Origin: Vibrio aerogenes
Lineage (GTDB): Bacteria > Pseudomonadota > Gammaproteobacteria > Enterobacterales > Vibrionaceae
DNA: 64,000 bases
Direction of reading: 5' to 3'
NCBI RefSeq assembly: GCF_024346755.1
Contig: NZ_AP024861.1
Coordinates: 2,852,001 to 2,916,000 of the forward strand
Below, in pieces: positions 36,018-46,531 of the stretch. The translations under genes were made by a program, and so were the position numbers. The notes below the pieces were generated by a model. The model was not told the origin of the DNA, searched no databases, and saw nothing but the letters and a program-made list of their open reading frames with translations. Within the stretch, counting starts at the first letter, position 1; every line of letters begins with the position of its first letter.

Positions 36018-36970
36018 GAAACCTCATCAAATTTTAGTAACCAATCCAGGATTAACAGCTCAGAGTTTAAACTGCTTTGTACTGTCACCTGCTCCAGTAA
36101 AACAGACAATGATTGAAACTGCTGATAAAGCAGTTCGTAAGAAACTTTCTGAGCAATCATAGCACTCTCAGGTAAAAAAGATTCATCTTTTAGCTGAAAC
36201 TGACATTTTTGCGAATCTGCAAGTAAATACCATAACCAGGCTAAATACTCTGCCGGAGATTTTTCAATCAGGGCGGACAAGGATGTGATGTGATGTGTGG
36301 GCTGCTCAAGAAACCGACAAAACTGTGCGGCCAACTGCTGGTAGTCATGAAGTCTTTCGTGGCGGATAAAATCAAGCACACGCAAAGGGGCATGACTATT
36401 TAACGTCAGTATATACGGCGGAACTTGTTGGCTGGTTTCTTCACCGAGCCAATTTAAAATAACCTGATGAGTGGGTGGTTCAACAACCAGACGACGGCAA
36501 CGACTCAAGATAGTCGGCAGCATCCGATCCACATGAGCTGTCACCAAAATAAACCGGCACTGTTCAGACGAATCTTCCAGTGTCTTCAACAGAGCATTTC
36601 CGGCGGATGGATTTAATGAATCAGCTGGACGGATGATCATGACCCGGAAACCAGCAAACTGGGAGGATTCCTGAGCACGCTGATTCATCTGCCGGATTTG
36701 ATCAACAGTTATCTGTTTTCCGGCTTTCTCTGGCTCAATCACATGAAAATCCGGATGTGCTTTATTTTCCATTAACTGACAACTATGGCATTTCCCGCAA
36801 GGCTTCTGTCCCCCTGAGCACAATAATGAGCTGGCTAACAAATTAACAAACTCATCCTCACCCATTCCTTCTTTCACTACAAACAGAGAAGCAAGGGACA
36901 TCAAATTATGATTCCGGGAAAAATGCCACTGCTCCCAGACGTCTTTAAACCAAGGATATAATACACTCAC
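35990..36970 (-). CDS. holB: DNA polymerase III subunit delta'
   Basis: Clamp-loader subunit of 326 residues. The zinc module has C51, C58, C61 and C64, and the SRC motif (TILSRCRR) that completes the neighbouring ATPase site is present. A canonical Walker A is absent, as in all delta' subunits. It works with DnaX and HolA to load the beta clamp. It begins 21 bases after the tmk stop and overlaps ycfH, so it is inside one operon. Confidence 0.92.
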   Translation of the reverse strand: MSVLYPWFKDVWEQWHFSRNHNLMSLASLFVVKEGMGEDEFVNLLASSLLCSGGQKPCGKCHSCQLMENKAHPDFHVIEPEKAGKQITVDQIRQMNQRAQESSQFAGFRVMIIRPADSLNPSAGNALLKTLEDSSEQCRFILVTAHVDRMLPTILSRCRRLVVEPPTHQVILNWLGEETSQQVPPYILTLNSHAPLRVLDFIRHERLHDYQQLAAQFCRFLEQPTHHITSLSALIEKSPAEYLAWLWYLLADSQKCQFQLKDESFLPESAMIAQKVSYELLYQQFQSLSVLLEQVTVQSSLNSELLILDWLLKFDEVSCSSIPTAI

Positions 36971-36991
36971 AACGTCAGGATCCTTACTGAA

Positions 36992-37621
36992 TCAAAGAGA
37001 AGAAAACCAGTCATTCAGAACACGTCTGATATCAGCCTGAACTTGTTGTAATGATTGTCCGGCATCGATTGTCCGGATACTTTGATCATGTCTGGCAAAA
37101 TCCATATAACACTCACGGGTTCGTTCAAAGAAGCCCAGGTCCATCTTCTCGATTCTGTCTAATTCTCCCCGGCCACGAGCCCGCTCAAGTCCTAATTTAG
37201 GATCAATATCAAGATACAGGGTTAAATCAGGCGAAAAATTTTTCAGAGCCATTTGCCTGAGCTGGGTGAGAACATGTCTGTCGATGCCTCTGCCACCGCC
37301 CTGATATGCCTGTGCAGATAAGTCATGCCGATCGCCAATGACCCAGGTCCCTTTGAGTAAGGATGGCTTAATCACCGTTTCTACCAGCTGAACCCTTGCT
37401 GCATAGATTAAAAACAGTTCTGACATATCCTGAAGCGTTTCATGATCATGCTCTTGTTTAAAAATCGCACGCAGCTTCTCAGCAATTGGTGTACCACCTG
37501 GCTCTCTTGTCTGGGTCACTGACGTCACACCTGATTCCCTCAGGAAGTCAACAACTGTCTGAATTGCCGTAGTTTTACCGGCCCCTTCTAATCCTTCAAC
37601 AACAATAAATTTAGCTTTCAT
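36992..37621 (-). CDS. tmk: thymidylate kinase
   Basis: Phosphorylates dTMP to dTDP with ATP. It has 209 residues, with P-loop GLEGAGKTT (about 9-17), the dTMP-binding TREPGGTP motif, and the [12 protein letters not shown] lid segment with basic residues typical of E. coli-type enzymes. Its ATG overlaps the mltG stop by one base (TAATG), indicating translational coupling. Confidence 0.95.
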   Translation of the reverse strand: MKAKFIVVEGLEGAGKTTAIQTVVDFLRESGVTSVTQTREPGGTPIAEKLRAIFKQEHDHETLQDMSELFLIYAARVQLVETVIKPSLLKGTWVIGDRHDLSAQAYQGGGRGIDRHVLTQLRQMALKNFSPDLTLYLDIDPKLGLERARGRGELDRIEKMDLGFFERTRECYMDFARHDQSIRTIDAGQSLQQVQADIRRVLNDWFSSL

Positions 37622-38634
37622 TATTTATTTCTTAACTGTTTGAGGTAATTGCGTACAGCCCGATTATGCTCAGATAAAGACTTTGAAAATACATGTCCAC
37701 CCTGACCACTTGCCACAAAATATAAGTAATTTGTTTTTTCAGGATTCATCACAGCCTGCAAAGAGGCAACGCCAACCGTTGCAATGGGTGTCGGGGGAAG
37801 TCCCCGGATCACATAGGTATTATACGGCGTTGGTGTTCTTAAATCTTTCTTTCTGATGTTGCCATTGTATTGATCGCCCATCCCGTAAATCACGGTTGGA
37901 TCGGTTTGCAAGCGCATCTTCTTATTCAAACGATTCACAAAAACTGAAGCGATCCGTTTTCTTTCGGCATCAACCGATGTTTCTTTCTCTATAATCGATG
38001 CAAGAATTAATGCTTCGTATGGTGACTTCAATGGCAAATGCTCAGCTTTATTCTGCCAGGCCTGGTTTAAAACCTGATTTAGTTTGACATGAGCACGTTG
38101 CAAAATATCTAAGTCGCTGGTGCCATCAGTAAAATGATAGGTTTCAGCCAGAAATAAACCTTCCAGTTTTTTATGAGAAATTCCTAATTTTTCAGCAATT
38201 TCAGGCTCCGTTAAACCAGACAGAGTATGTTGAAGATGAGGTGATTGAGATAACTTATTGAGCCAGTCTTTAAAGCGGCTCCCTTCGATCATTGTTATTG
38301 AAAACTGAAATTCATCCCCTGCGACGAACCGGGACAATATGACTTTGAATGATTCTCCGGGATGAATCTGATAGGTTCCGGCTTTAATATGCGTCAGCTG
38401 AGGATAGAAACGATGGATAAAGTGGCTGCCAATTGCATCATCTAACCAGTGTTTTTGCTGAAATATCACTAACAAAGCTCTGAGTGATTGCCCGTGTTTA
38501 ACTGAAAATAATTCAGCATTGGTCACATTCACCGGTTGGGAAAGAAAGGCATCAACCCTTTGGTGCAATAATGAATAACATCCCCAAATAAGTACAGCAA
38601 TCAAGCCACAACTCAGACTTATCTTCTTTAACAC
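37621..38634 (-). CDS. mltG: endolytic murein transglycosylase MltG
   Basis: Inner-membrane lytic transglycosylase of 337 residues that cuts nascent glycan strands and so sets their length. One N-terminal transmembrane helix ([18 protein letters not shown]) anchors a periplasmic part with a LysM-like region (about 40-100) and the YceG catalytic domain. The catalytic Glu is in [10 protein letters not shown] and the conserved DPTVIYG motif follows. It overlaps pabC by seven bases. Confidence 0.94.
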   Translation of the reverse strand: MLKKISLSCGLIAVLIWGCYSLLHQRVDAFLSQPVNVTNAELFSVKHGQSLRALLVIFQQKHWLDDAIGSHFIHRFYPQLTHIKAGTYQIHPGESFKVILSRFVAGDEFQFSITMIEGSRFKDWLNKLSQSPHLQHTLSGLTEPEIAEKLGISHKKLEGLFLAETYHFTDGTSDLDILQRAHVKLNQVLNQAWQNKAEHLPLKSPYEALILASIIEKETSVDAERKRIASVFVNRLNKKMRLQTDPTVIYGMGDQYNGNIRKKDLRTPTPYNTYVIRGLPPTPIATVGVASLQAVMNPEKTNYLYFVASGQGGHVFSKSLSEHNRAVRNYLKQLRNK

Positions 38635-39434
38635 AAATTCACTCTCTTCTGGATTTCTTTGGTATATTCACCTACTGAGAATTCAGATGCCATCATCCGG
38701 ATAACCGGTGCAACCCCTAATACAGAATTGGTTATAAACACTTCATCAGCGGCCAGCAGAGCATCGACAGAAAAAGATCCGACCGATAAGCTCTTCCCTT
38801 CTTCCTGAACCCACTCAGTAACAACACGACGAACCACACCAGCGACACCAGCTTGATCAAGTGCCGGGGTAAAAAAACGATCATTTTTCACCCAAAAAAT
38901 ATTCGCCATCGTCGTTTCTATCACATTGTCATAAATATCTAACACGACACCATCAATATATCCAAGTTGAGTCACTTCATTTTTTAATAAAATTTGTTCC
39001 AGGCGGTTATTATGTTTGTGACCAGCCAACATCGGATTCAGCCCCAGCCTTTGCCTGCAAAGACCAAGTTCAATACCGTCGGTAATCAAATCACTATAAT
39101 ATCCGGGATAAGCAAAGGAGGAAATCATCACCCTTGGCGATGTTTTTTCAGGAAATGCATATCCCCGGCCGCCGCTCCCGCGGCTGATATGAATTTTAAT
39201 TCCGGCTTTTGCCTCTGGTTTGATGACCCTGCTCATCCATGCCAGCACCTCATCCCAATCTGGATAAGGTATGCACAAAACTTTCAGGCAGGATTCTAAC
39301 CGCTGTCGATGATAATCCCAGTACTGAACCTGACCATTTAAAGTGAGAATCGTCGAAAAGCATCCATCACCATACTGATAAGAACGATCATCTGCCGGGA
39401 CTACATCTGCTGACTTTCCATCAATAAGAATCAT
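38628..39434 (-). CDS. pabC: aminodeoxychorismate lyase
   Basis: PLP-dependent fold-IV enzyme of 268 residues that makes p-aminobenzoate and pyruvate from aminodeoxychorismate for folate synthesis. The PLP lysine is in AGHKHNNRLEQ. Conserved patterns include DRSYQYGDGCF at the start and ETTMANIFWVK. It lies behind fabF with a terminator between them, so it may receive only read-through transcription or have its own promoter. Confidence 0.92.
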   Translation of the reverse strand: MILIDGKSADVVPADDRSYQYGDGCFSTILTLNGQVQYWDYHRQRLESCLKVLCIPYPDWDEVLAWMSRVIKPEAKAGIKIHISRGSGGRGYAFPEKTSPRVMISSFAYPGYYSDLITDGIELGLCRQRLGLNPMLAGHKHNNRLEQILLKNEVTQLGYIDGVVLDIYDNVIETTMANIFWVKNDRFFTPALDQAGVAGVVRRVVTEWVQEEGKSLSVGSFSVDALLAADEVFITNSVLGVAPVIRMMASEFSVGEYTKEIQKRVNLC

Positions 39435-39450
39435 GCTTTCACACCATCTT

Positions 39451-39484
39451 TAAAAAAAACGGCTCAATGCAATGCACTAAGCCG
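39451..39484 (-). terminator. intrinsic terminator after fabF
   Basis: On the minus strand, ACGGCT/AGCCGT with a 14-base loop (which can fold further) and a run of eight T residues. It separates the fab genes from pabC. Confidence 0.8.
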
Positions 39485-39517
39485 TATCTGTTCATCATAA
39501 CTTGACTGTATCAGTGA

Positions 39518-40762
39518 TCAGACTTTCCTGAATACCAGTGAGCCATTCGTACCGCCAAATCCAAATGAATTACAAACCGCATATTCCATACCAGAAACCT
39601 TGCGTGCAGTGTGTGGCACTAAATCAATGCCAAAGCTGTCTTCTGGGTCATCAAGGTTAATTGTTGGCGGAACTATTTGGTCAACCAAAGTCATGACCGT
39701 CACGATAGCTTCGACAGAACCAGCAGCGCCAAGAAGATGGCCGGTCATAGACTTAGTCGAAGACACAAGGACCTGCGCAGCACCATCATCACCCAATGCA
39801 CGCTTAACGCCCCGGAGTTCAGCAATATCACCCGTTGGTGTTGATGTGCCATGCGCGTTAATATAGCCAATCTGAGTTCCATCAATACCAGCATCACGCA
39901 TTGCCGCTTCCATAGCTAAAGCACCGCCTGAGCCATCTTCGCTGGGTGCTGTCATATGATAAGCATCACCTGACATGCCAAAACCAACCAGTTCGGCGTA
40001 AATTTTCGCACCACGGGCTTTCGCATGTTCATATTCTTCAAGAACCATCATGCCTGCGCCATCTCCAAGAACAAAACCATCCCGGTCTTTGTCCCATGGT
40101 CTGGACGCTTTTTGAGGTTCATCATTACGGGTTGACAACGCTTTTGCAGCACCAAAACCAGCAATACCGAGTGGGGTCGATGCTTTCTCTGCACCACCTG
40201 CAACCATGGCATCTGCATCACCATATGCAATCATGCGGGCGGCATGACCAATATTGTGCAAACCTGTTGTACATGCGGTTGAGATAGCGATATTAGGACC
40301 ACGTAATCCTTTCATTATCGACAGGTTGCCAGCAACCATATTAACAATTGTAGAAGGTACAAAAAACGGACTTACCTTACGGGGACCTTTATCAACTAAA
40401 GCCTGATGACCATTTTCAATTAAATCAAGGCCGCCTATGCCTGAACCAATTGCAACTCCGACTCTCGGTGCGTTTTCTTCAGTGATGACAAGACCAGAAT
40501 CGTCTAATGCCTGTATACCAGCAACTACACCATACTGGATAAACAGATCCATCTTACGGGCATCTTTCTTTGATATATAATCTTCGCAGTTGAAATCTTT
40601 AACCAAACCTGCAAAACGAGTTGAAAAGCCTGTTGCATCAAAATGCTCTATGTCAACAATACCGCTCTGACCAGCAAGTAAGGCTTTCCATGAAGACTCT
40701 ACTGTGTTGCCTACCGGCGTTAACATCCCCATACCAGTAACAACAACGCGACGCTTGGACAC
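39518..40762 (-). CDS. fabF: beta-ketoacyl-ACP synthase II
   Basis: Condensing enzyme of fatty acid elongation, 414 residues from a GTG start. The catalytic C164 (STACTTG) and two histidines ([11 protein letters not shown] and [12 protein letters not shown]) are in place. I choose GTG at 40762 because GGAG lies eight bases before it and the product [10 protein letters not shown] matches E. coli FabF; the ATG at 40768 is only two bases from GGAG. The enzyme mediates thermal control of cis-vaccenate in E. coli. Upstream neighbour acpP supplies its carrier. Confidence 0.95.
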   Translation of the reverse strand: MSKRRVVVTGMGMLTPVGNTVESSWKALLAGQSGIVDIEHFDATGFSTRFAGLVKDFNCEDYISKKDARKMDLFIQYGVVAGIQALDDSGLVITEENAPRVGVAIGSGIGGLDLIENGHQALVDKGPRKVSPFFVPSTIVNMVAGNLSIMKGLRGPNIAISTACTTGLHNIGHAARMIAYGDADAMVAGGAEKASTPLGIAGFGAAKALSTRNDEPQKASRPWDKDRDGFVLGDGAGMMVLEEYEHAKARGAKIYAELVGFGMSGDAYHMTAPSEDGSGGALAMEAAMRDAGIDGTQIGYINAHGTSTPTGDIAELRGVKRALGDDGAAQVLVSSTKSMTGHLLGAAGSVEAIVTVMTLVDQIVPPTINLDDPEDSFGIDLVPHTARKVSGMEYAVCNSFGFGGTNGSLVFRKV

Positions 40763-40855
40763 AATCATATCTCCGGAATTGAAAAGTTGTGAAGAAGTAA
40801 AAATATGAAGAGAATTTAAAACTCAGGCGGCCAGATAGCCGCCTGGAGAGATAGA

Positions 40856-41089
40856 TTACTGAGCGCTATTAACGTAGTCGATTGCAGCTTGAACAGTAGT
40901 GATCTTCTCAGCTTCTTCATCAGGAATTTCAGTGTCAAATTCTTCTTCCAGAGCCATAACCAGCTCTACAGTATCAAGAGAATCGGCACCAAGATCTTCA
41001 ACAAAAGAAGCTTCATTTCTGACTTCTGCTTCGTCTACACCTAGCTGTTCAACAATGATTTTCTTTACGCGTTCTTCGATGTTGCTCAT
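40856..41089 (-). CDS. acpP: acyl carrier protein
   Basis: Acidic 77-residue carrier of growing fatty acyl chains. The phosphopantetheine attachment site is S37 in [11 protein letters not shown]. Length and sequence are nearly those of E. coli AcpP. AAGGAAAAG precedes the ATG. The 227 bases upstream, between it and fabG, probably hold its own promoter, as this gene is usually expressed far above its neighbours. Confidence 0.97.
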   Translation of the reverse strand: MSNIEERVKKIIVEQLGVDEAEVRNEASFVEDLGADSLDTVELVMALEEEFDTEIPDEEAEKITTVQAAIDYVNSAQ

Positions 41090-41316
41090 TTTTCTTTTCC
41101 TTTACAGATTTCGCTTAATGCGATGTCCCGTAGTTTATTAGAACTAGGGAAAGTTGCAAGAGGGTCATCGCTGGTCAAACCACAAATTTTGCGATTTTAA
41201 CCGAAATTCAGACCATATTTGATATAAATCATGCACAATTCTTGCGCTTTTCGTGATGAATAAAAAAATACTTGTCAATTTAGTGAAGTTAACAAGATAT
41301 TTACCAAATTTCATCA

Positions 41317-42063
41317 CTAGACCATACACATTCCACCATTTACATGCAGCGTTTCCCCAGTGATATAAGCTGCCTCTGAGGAGGCAAGAAACGCAACAGC
41401 TGAAGCAATTTCTTTGGGAGAGCCCAACCTTTCAGCCGGAACCTGAGCTAGTGTAGCAGCCCTTTGCTCATCATTCATTGCTTTTGTCATATCAGTTTCA
41501 ATAAATCCTGGCGCGACAGTATTGACGGTAATTCCGCGGGAAGCAACCTCCCGGGCCATCGATTTACTGAACCCGATAACACCTGCTTTTGCTGCAGCAT
41601 AATTTGCTTGTCCTGGGTTACCCAACGTTCCGATAACAGAACCGATATTAATGATTCGGCCACAACGCTTTTTCATCATGCCGCGCAATACTGCTTTTGA
41701 CAAACGGAAAACAGAAGTCAGATTCGTATTCATAATATCTGACCACTCATCATCTTTCATCCGCATCAGCAAATTATCGCGGGTAATCCCTGCGTTATTC
41801 ACTAACACATCAATGACTCCAAATTCATCATTGATACTTTTTAAAACTGAACTTACAGAATCAGGATCAGTCACGTTCAAAACAAAACCTTTCCCTTTAT
41901 CGCCAAGATAGTCACTGATTGCATCGGCACCACTCTGGCTTGTTGCTGTCCCGATGACAGTAGCACCACGTTCAGCCAGCAATTCCGCAATTGCCCGGCC
42001 AATTCCCCGGCTTGCCCCGGTGACCAATGTAATTTTACCGTCGAGATTCATGAAATGACTCAT
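41317..42063 (-). CDS. fabG: 3-oxoacyl-ACP reductase
   Basis: NADPH-dependent SDR of 248 residues for the first reduction in fatty acid elongation. Cofactor motif TGASRGIG, NNAG, and the Ser-Tyr-Lys triad in INIGSVIGTLGNPGQANYAAAK. The start at 42063 has AGGAAAAAG eight bases upstream. It follows fabD by 11 bases. Confidence 0.96.
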   Translation of the reverse strand: MSHFMNLDGKITLVTGASRGIGRAIAELLAERGATVIGTATSQSGADAISDYLGDKGKGFVLNVTDPDSVSSVLKSINDEFGVIDVLVNNAGITRDNLLMRMKDDEWSDIMNTNLTSVFRLSKAVLRGMMKKRCGRIINIGSVIGTLGNPGQANYAAAKAGVIGFSKSMAREVASRGITVNTVAPGFIETDMTKAMNDEQRAATLAQVPAERLGSPKEIASAVAFLASSEAAYITGETLHVNGGMCMV

Positions 42064-42074
42064 GTTTCTTTTTC

Positions 42075-43004
42075 CTATGATGACTGAATTGCATCTAAAG
42101 ACGCAATATCGTTTACTGCAGCTGCAGTAAGTGTTTTAACAATTCGCTTGGTCAAACCGGTCAAAACCTTACCCGGTCCGGCCTCTATCAGTTTGTCGAC
42201 ACCTTCCGCGTTCATTTTCTGAACAGTTTCTGTCCAGCGAACAGGACTATACAACTGCCGGACAAGTGCATCTTTAATTTTTTCTGGTTGAGTCTCAGCC
42301 AGAACATCCACATTATTAAGTACAGGTATTTGAGGCGTTTGAAAATCAACAGATTCAAGTGCCTTAGCCAGCTTGTCAGCGGCAGGCTTCATCAATGCAC
42401 AATGAGATGGAACCGAAACAGGTAATGGCAAGGCACGCTTCGCGCCCGCTTCCTTACATAAAGCACCTGCACGTTCAACGGCTTCCTTCTGCCCGGCAAT
42501 GACGACCTGTCCGGGAGAATTAAAGTTCACAGGAGAAACGATTTGGCCCTGGGCTGCATCCTCACAAGCTTTCGCTATTGCATCATCATTGAGTCCGATA
42601 ATTGCGTACATCGCACCAGTCCCTGCGGGAACAGCTTCCTGCATCGCCTGTCCACGCAATTCAACTAATTTAATCGCTTCTTTAAAATCAATGACTCCGG
42701 CACAAACAAGCGCTGAATATTCACCAAGGCTATGTCCGGCAAAAAAAGCTGGCGTTTCCAAATCCAGAGATTGCCATACCCGCCAGACAGCCACAGAAGA
42801 AGCAAGCAATGCCGGTTGTGTCCGGAAGGTTTGATTCAGGTCTTCTGCCGGTCCATCCTGAACTAAAGACCATAAATCGTATCCAAGGACTTCAGATGCT
42901 TCAGCAAATGTTTTTTTTACTACATCATATTGCTCACCGAGTTCGGCAAGCATTCCCACGGTTTGAGAGCCCTGACCTGGAAATACGATAGCAAAACTGC
43001 CCAT
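42075..43004 (-). CDS. fabD: malonyl-CoA:ACP transacylase
   Basis: Moves malonyl groups from CoA to ACP. It has 309 residues, with GQGSQ at 10-14, the nucleophile S92 in GHSLGEYSAL and the catalytic His in VPSHCALM. The start at 43004 (AAGGAAGAAGACAATG) is preferred; the frame is open to 43079, which overlaps fabH and adds unrelated residues. Confidence 0.95.
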   Translation of the reverse strand: MGSFAIVFPGQGSQTVGMLAELGEQYDVVKKTFAEASEVLGYDLWSLVQDGPAEDLNQTFRTQPALLASSVAVWRVWQSLDLETPAFFAGHSLGEYSALVCAGVIDFKEAIKLVELRGQAMQEAVPAGTGAMYAIIGLNDDAIAKACEDAAQGQIVSPVNFNSPGQVVIAGQKEAVERAGALCKEAGAKRALPLPVSVPSHCALMKPAADKLAKALESVDFQTPQIPVLNNVDVLAETQPEKIKDALVRQLYSPVRWTETVQKMNAEGVDKLIEAGPGKVLTGLTKRIVKTLTAAAVNDIASLDAIQSS

Positions 43005-43075
43005 TGTCTTCTTCCTTAAGTTAATCAATAAATAGTAAGACGCAAAAAAACGCCTTGAGATACAAACAGATAAAA

Positions 43076-44026
43076 TCAATATACGACCAGAGCAGAACCC
43101 CAGGTAAAGCCGCCACCAAATGCTTCAAGCAATAGTGTTTGTCCCCGTTGAATTCTGCCATCACGCACTGCTTCATCTAAAGCAGAAGGCACCGACGCCG
43201 CGGATGTATTACCATGCTTATCCAGAGTAACAACAACCTGCTCCATCGGAAGGGACAATCTTTTCGCTGTCGCTGAGATAATTCTCAGATTTGCCTGATG
43301 GGGAATCAGCCAGTCTAACTGAGATTTATCCATGTTGTTTGCAGCTAAAGTATCTTTGACTAATCTGGCCAATTGTGTGACCGCAACTTTGAAAACTTCG
43401 TTTCCGGCCATGTGTAACCATTTATCTGAATCACCACCATTTTGCGGTACTTCTAAAGTCAGTAACGGCCCGTATTCTCCATCGGCATAGATATGCGTCG
43501 ATAAAATGCCCGGCTCTTCACTTCTGCCCAACACAACAGCGCCGGCACCATCACCAAAAATGATAACCGTTGAGCGGTCTGTCGGTTCACAAGCTTTTGA
43601 TAATGCATCAGAGCCGATGACTAACACGTTTTTACACATCCCGGATTTAATATGCTGATCAGCAACCGATAAAGCGTACATAAAACCGGAACAGGCAGCA
43701 GCGATATCAAAAGCAGGACAACCTTTGATATTCAGCTTATCCTGGACCTCACAGGCAGAAGAAGGGAATGTATGACGACTACTGGTTGTAGCAACAATGA
43801 TCATGTCAATATCATCTTTGGAAATACCTGACATCTCAATCGCATTCTCAGCCGCAATGTAAGCCATATCAGCAACAGTTTCATCTTCCGCTGCAATACG
43901 CCTCTCTTTTATTCCGGTGCGAGTTACAATCCATTCATCACTTGTTTCTACCATTTTCTCTAAATCAGCGTTTGTACGCACATGAGATGGCAGGTAGCTG
44001 CCCGTACCTAAAATTTTGCTATACAT
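43076..44026 (-). CDS. fabH: beta-ketoacyl-ACP synthase III
   Basis: Initiates fatty acid synthesis by condensing acetyl-CoA with malonyl-ACP. It has 316 residues, with catalytic C112 (AAACSGF), His in IPHQANLRI and Asn in GNTSAASVP. It starts five bases after plsX ends, in the usual plsX-fabH-fabD-fabG order. Confidence 0.96.
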   Translation of the reverse strand: MYSKILGTGSYLPSHVRTNADLEKMVETSDEWIVTRTGIKERRIAAEDETVADMAYIAAENAIEMSGISKDDIDMIIVATTSSRHTFPSSACEVQDKLNIKGCPAFDIAAACSGFMYALSVADQHIKSGMCKNVLVIGSDALSKACEPTDRSTVIIFGDGAGAVVLGRSEEPGILSTHIYADGEYGPLLTLEVPQNGGDSDKWLHMAGNEVFKVAVTQLARLVKDTLAANNMDKSQLDWLIPHQANLRIISATAKRLSLPMEQVVVTLDKHGNTSAASVPSALDEAVRDGRIQRGQTLLLEAFGGGFTWGSALVVY

Positions 44027-44031
44027 GAAGA

Positions 44032-45057
44032 CTAATAATGCCTCTCGAGTAAAACTGTTTCTAATCGTTCACTAATCCGGCTGGGTACTTGTCTCTTTAT
44101 CTCAAGGACCGCCTCTTTGATTGCATGGGAAAAGGCAACTACATCAGCACTACCATGACTTTTTACTACAATGCCCCGCAATCCTAACAAACTTGCACCG
44201 TTATACTGGTCGGGGTTCATTGTTTCGAGTTCAATAAATAAGTCAGAAAAGAATTTTTTTGCGATCCAACCCTTTATTGATGAACCAAAAACCTTACGCT
44301 TTAATTTATCAAGAAAGAACTGGGCGGTTCCTTCACACGTTTTTAAACAAACATTTCCAACAAAGCCATCACAAACGACGACATCAGCGATATCATGAAA
44401 AAGCTGATTTCCTTCAATATTACCAATAAAGTGAAGTGATGATGTCTGCTTTAGCATATCCGCGCAATACTTTACACAATCATTCCCTTTAATATCTTCT
44501 TCACCGATATTTAATATCGCGACTCTGGCCGGGCGTCCCAGATGTTCTTGTGCTAATGCACTTCCCATGACGGCAAACTGAAATAAGGTTTCAGCATCAC
44601 AGGAAACATTCGCACCCAGATCCAATATCCATGTTTTGCTGCCAGAGGCAGTCGGCAAAGCAGAAATCAGTGCAGGCCTGTTGATGCCCGGAAGAGATTT
44701 CAGCCTGTATCGGGACAGTGCCATTAACGCACCAGTATTTCCTGAACTGACACAAGCCTGAGCTTCTCCTTCCGCAACTAATCCAATCGCAAGACTCATC
44801 GAACTATCAAGATGATGACGAAGCGCCAAGGAAGGTTTTTCAGAATTAGAAATAACTTGATCACTGTGAACAATTCTCAAACGAGAATGATCAGAGTAAC
44901 CTAACTGAGACAATTGAGAGGTGATAATGTTCCGATCACCCACCAAAATCACTTTTAGCTCCGGGAAATGCAACAATGCCTGCACGGCGGCAGGCACTGT
45001 GACGCGAGGTCCAACGTCCCCGCCCATTGCATCAAGTGCAACGGTTAAATTTTGCAA
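44032..45057 (-). CDS. plsX: phosphate acyltransferase PlsX
   Basis: Makes acyl-phosphate from acyl-ACP, feeding PlsY in phospholipid synthesis. It has 341 residues, starting [19 protein letters not shown]. The conserved [22 protein letters not shown] and [16 protein letters not shown] motifs are present. It is peripheral to the membrane and lies 9 bases behind rpmF. Confidence 0.95.
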   Translation of the reverse strand: MQNLTVALDAMGGDVGPRVTVPAAVQALLHFPELKVILVGDRNIITSQLSQLGYSDHSRLRIVHSDQVISNSEKPSLALRHHLDSSMSLAIGLVAEGEAQACVSSGNTGALMALSRYRLKSLPGINRPALISALPTASGSKTWILDLGANVSCDAETLFQFAVMGSALAQEHLGRPARVAILNIGEEDIKGNDCVKYCADMLKQTSSLHFIGNIEGNQLFHDIADVVVCDGFVGNVCLKTCEGTAQFFLDKLKRKVFGSSIKGWIAKKFFSDLFIELETMNPDQYNGASLLGLRGIVVKSHGSADVVAFSHAIKEAVLEIKRQVPSRISERLETVLLERHY

Positions 45058-45066
45058 AGGTAAACC

Positions 45067-45237
45067 TTACTTATTGATTACCTTTTTGCCACGATAGTAA
45101 CCGTCAGCAGTTACATTGTGACGCAGGTGAGTTTCACCAGAAGTTGCATCAACAGACAAAGCTGCTGTTGTCAACGCATCGTGTGAACGACGCATACCAC
45201 GCTTTGAACGTGTTTTACGGTTTTGTTGTACGGCCAT
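45067..45237 (-). CDS. rpmF: 50S ribosomal protein L32
   Basis: A basic 56-residue protein beginning [20 protein letters not shown] and ending [11 protein letters not shown], the gammaproteobacterial L32 without zinc cysteines. It sits between yceD and plsX, as in E. coli. An AGGAG lies eight bases before the start. It was missed by length-limited ORF calls but is certain by sequence. Confidence 0.97.
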   Translation of the reverse strand: MAVQQNRKTRSKRGMRRSHDALTTAALSVDATSGETHLRHNVTADGYYRGKKVINK

Positions 45238-45274
45238 TGACCCTACTCCTTTATTGAATGCTCAGCGATAAAAA

Positions 45275-45793
45275 CTAGCGCTTCAAGCTCTTTAAAACGT
45301 CGAACGGATTCGGTTTATCTTCCTTTTCTTCAGGAATATCACCAAAAACCATATTATCTGAATTAACATGACAATCAGCTTCATCATGCATTGCTATCTG
45401 GGGTAAGTTTATAATGAACTCATCTTCGATCAACTGAATCAGGTCTACCTCACCATACTCGTTTCGATCTACCAAATCGTACGATTCCGGTGCGTTCTCA
45501 CTCTTCTCTCCCAAATAAGGGGTGTAAAGAAACTCTACACGACAAGAATGCTCAAACTTTTCATTACAACGCTGACACTGCAAATCAACTGTGATGTTAG
45601 CTTTACCAGAGATAACAACCAGTTTTTGTTCATCAAACCCAAATGACAATGATACCTCAGCATCATGTTTAACGCCTTCGACTGACTCGGCCAAGCGTTT
45701 AAAAAGACTCACCTGGATAATACCATTGTAATCCAGTCTTTTTTGGGCAGCTTTTATCGGGTCAACCGTTCGCGGGATTTTTACCTTTTGCAT
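45275..45793 (-). CDS. yceD: 23S rRNA accumulation protein YceD (DUF177)
   Basis: Protein of 172 residues of the DUF177 family with a CxxC (CQRCNEKF) and the GEVDLIQLIEDEFIINLP segment typical of it. YceD is linked to 23S rRNA accumulation in E. coli and plants. It heads the operon yceD-rpmF-plsX and is divergent from maf, with about 150 bases for both promoters. Confidence 0.92.
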   Translation of the reverse strand: MQKVKIPRTVDPIKAAQKRLDYNGIIQVSLFKRLAESVEGVKHDAEVSLSFGFDEQKLVVISGKANITVDLQCQRCNEKFEHSCRVEFLYTPYLGEKSENAPESYDLVDRNEYGEVDLIQLIEDEFIINLPQIAMHDEADCHVNSDNMVFGDIPEEKEDKPNPFDVLKSLKR

Positions 45794-45947
45794 AGGGCGC
45801 GAATATTATCTTCCAAAACAAATTTAGTCAAAGAAAAAGGGAAAAAATTGTCATTTTTTCTGATCTGATATGAGTATCGTGATATTCACATCAATCTTCG
45901 ATATCCTTCTCACTCACATCTGAATGAGAATGATATAAGTAAAGAAA

Positions 45948-46529
45948 ATGAACCAATATCAGCTGGTCCTGGCCTCAACGTCCATTTACAGACGTCAATT
46001 GTTAGAAAAATTAAAAATCCCGTTTATCACTGCGTCTCCATTTTTTGATGAAACCCCCAAAGCACATGAGTCTCCGGAAGATCTTGTCAAACGACTTGCA
46101 GAAGGAAAAGCCCGCTCTTGTCACATTGATACTCCCAGTCTGATTATCGGTTCAGATCAAGTGTGTGTCGTAAACAACAAAATCACAGGGAAACCGGGCA
46201 CAAGAGAACATGCAATCACTCAACTCTCTGAACAAAGCGGTCAGCGCGTATCTTTCTACACAGGACTTACACTATTCAACAATGAATCACAAACCTTTCA
46301 TACTCATGTTGATATTTTTCACGTTCATTTTCGAACACTGACAATACAACAAATTGAAAATTATGTTGACAGAGAGCAGCCTCTGGACTGCGCAGGAAGT
46401 TTTAAAAGTGAAGGACTGGGTATTGCATTATTCGAGCGTCTTGAAGGCGATGATCCTAATGCACTTATCGGCCTGCCTCTGATTAAATTAGTCCGTATGC
46501 TGGAACAGGCAGGCATTCCCGTACTTTAA
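45948..46529 (+). CDS. yceF: Maf-like nucleotide pyrophosphatase YceF
   Basis: House-cleaning pyrophosphatase of 193 residues; E. coli YceF prefers 7-methyl-GTP. The Maf motif reads [14 protein letters not shown], with Ile where Pro is usual, followed by the DETP and GSDQV motifs, and the catalytic Asp lies in SDQV. The gene ends three bases from the convergent rluC stop. The exact substrate is inferred from genome context. Confidence 0.88.
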   Translation: MNQYQLVLASTSIYRRQLLEKLKIPFITASPFFDETPKAHESPEDLVKRLAEGKARSCHIDTPSLIIGSDQVCVVNNKITGKPGTREHAITQLSEQSGQRVSFYTGLTLFNNESQTFHTHVDIFHVHFRTLTIQQIENYVDREQPLDCAGSFKSEGLGIALFERLEGDDPNALIGLPLIKLVRMLEQAGIPVL

Positions 46530-46531
46530 AA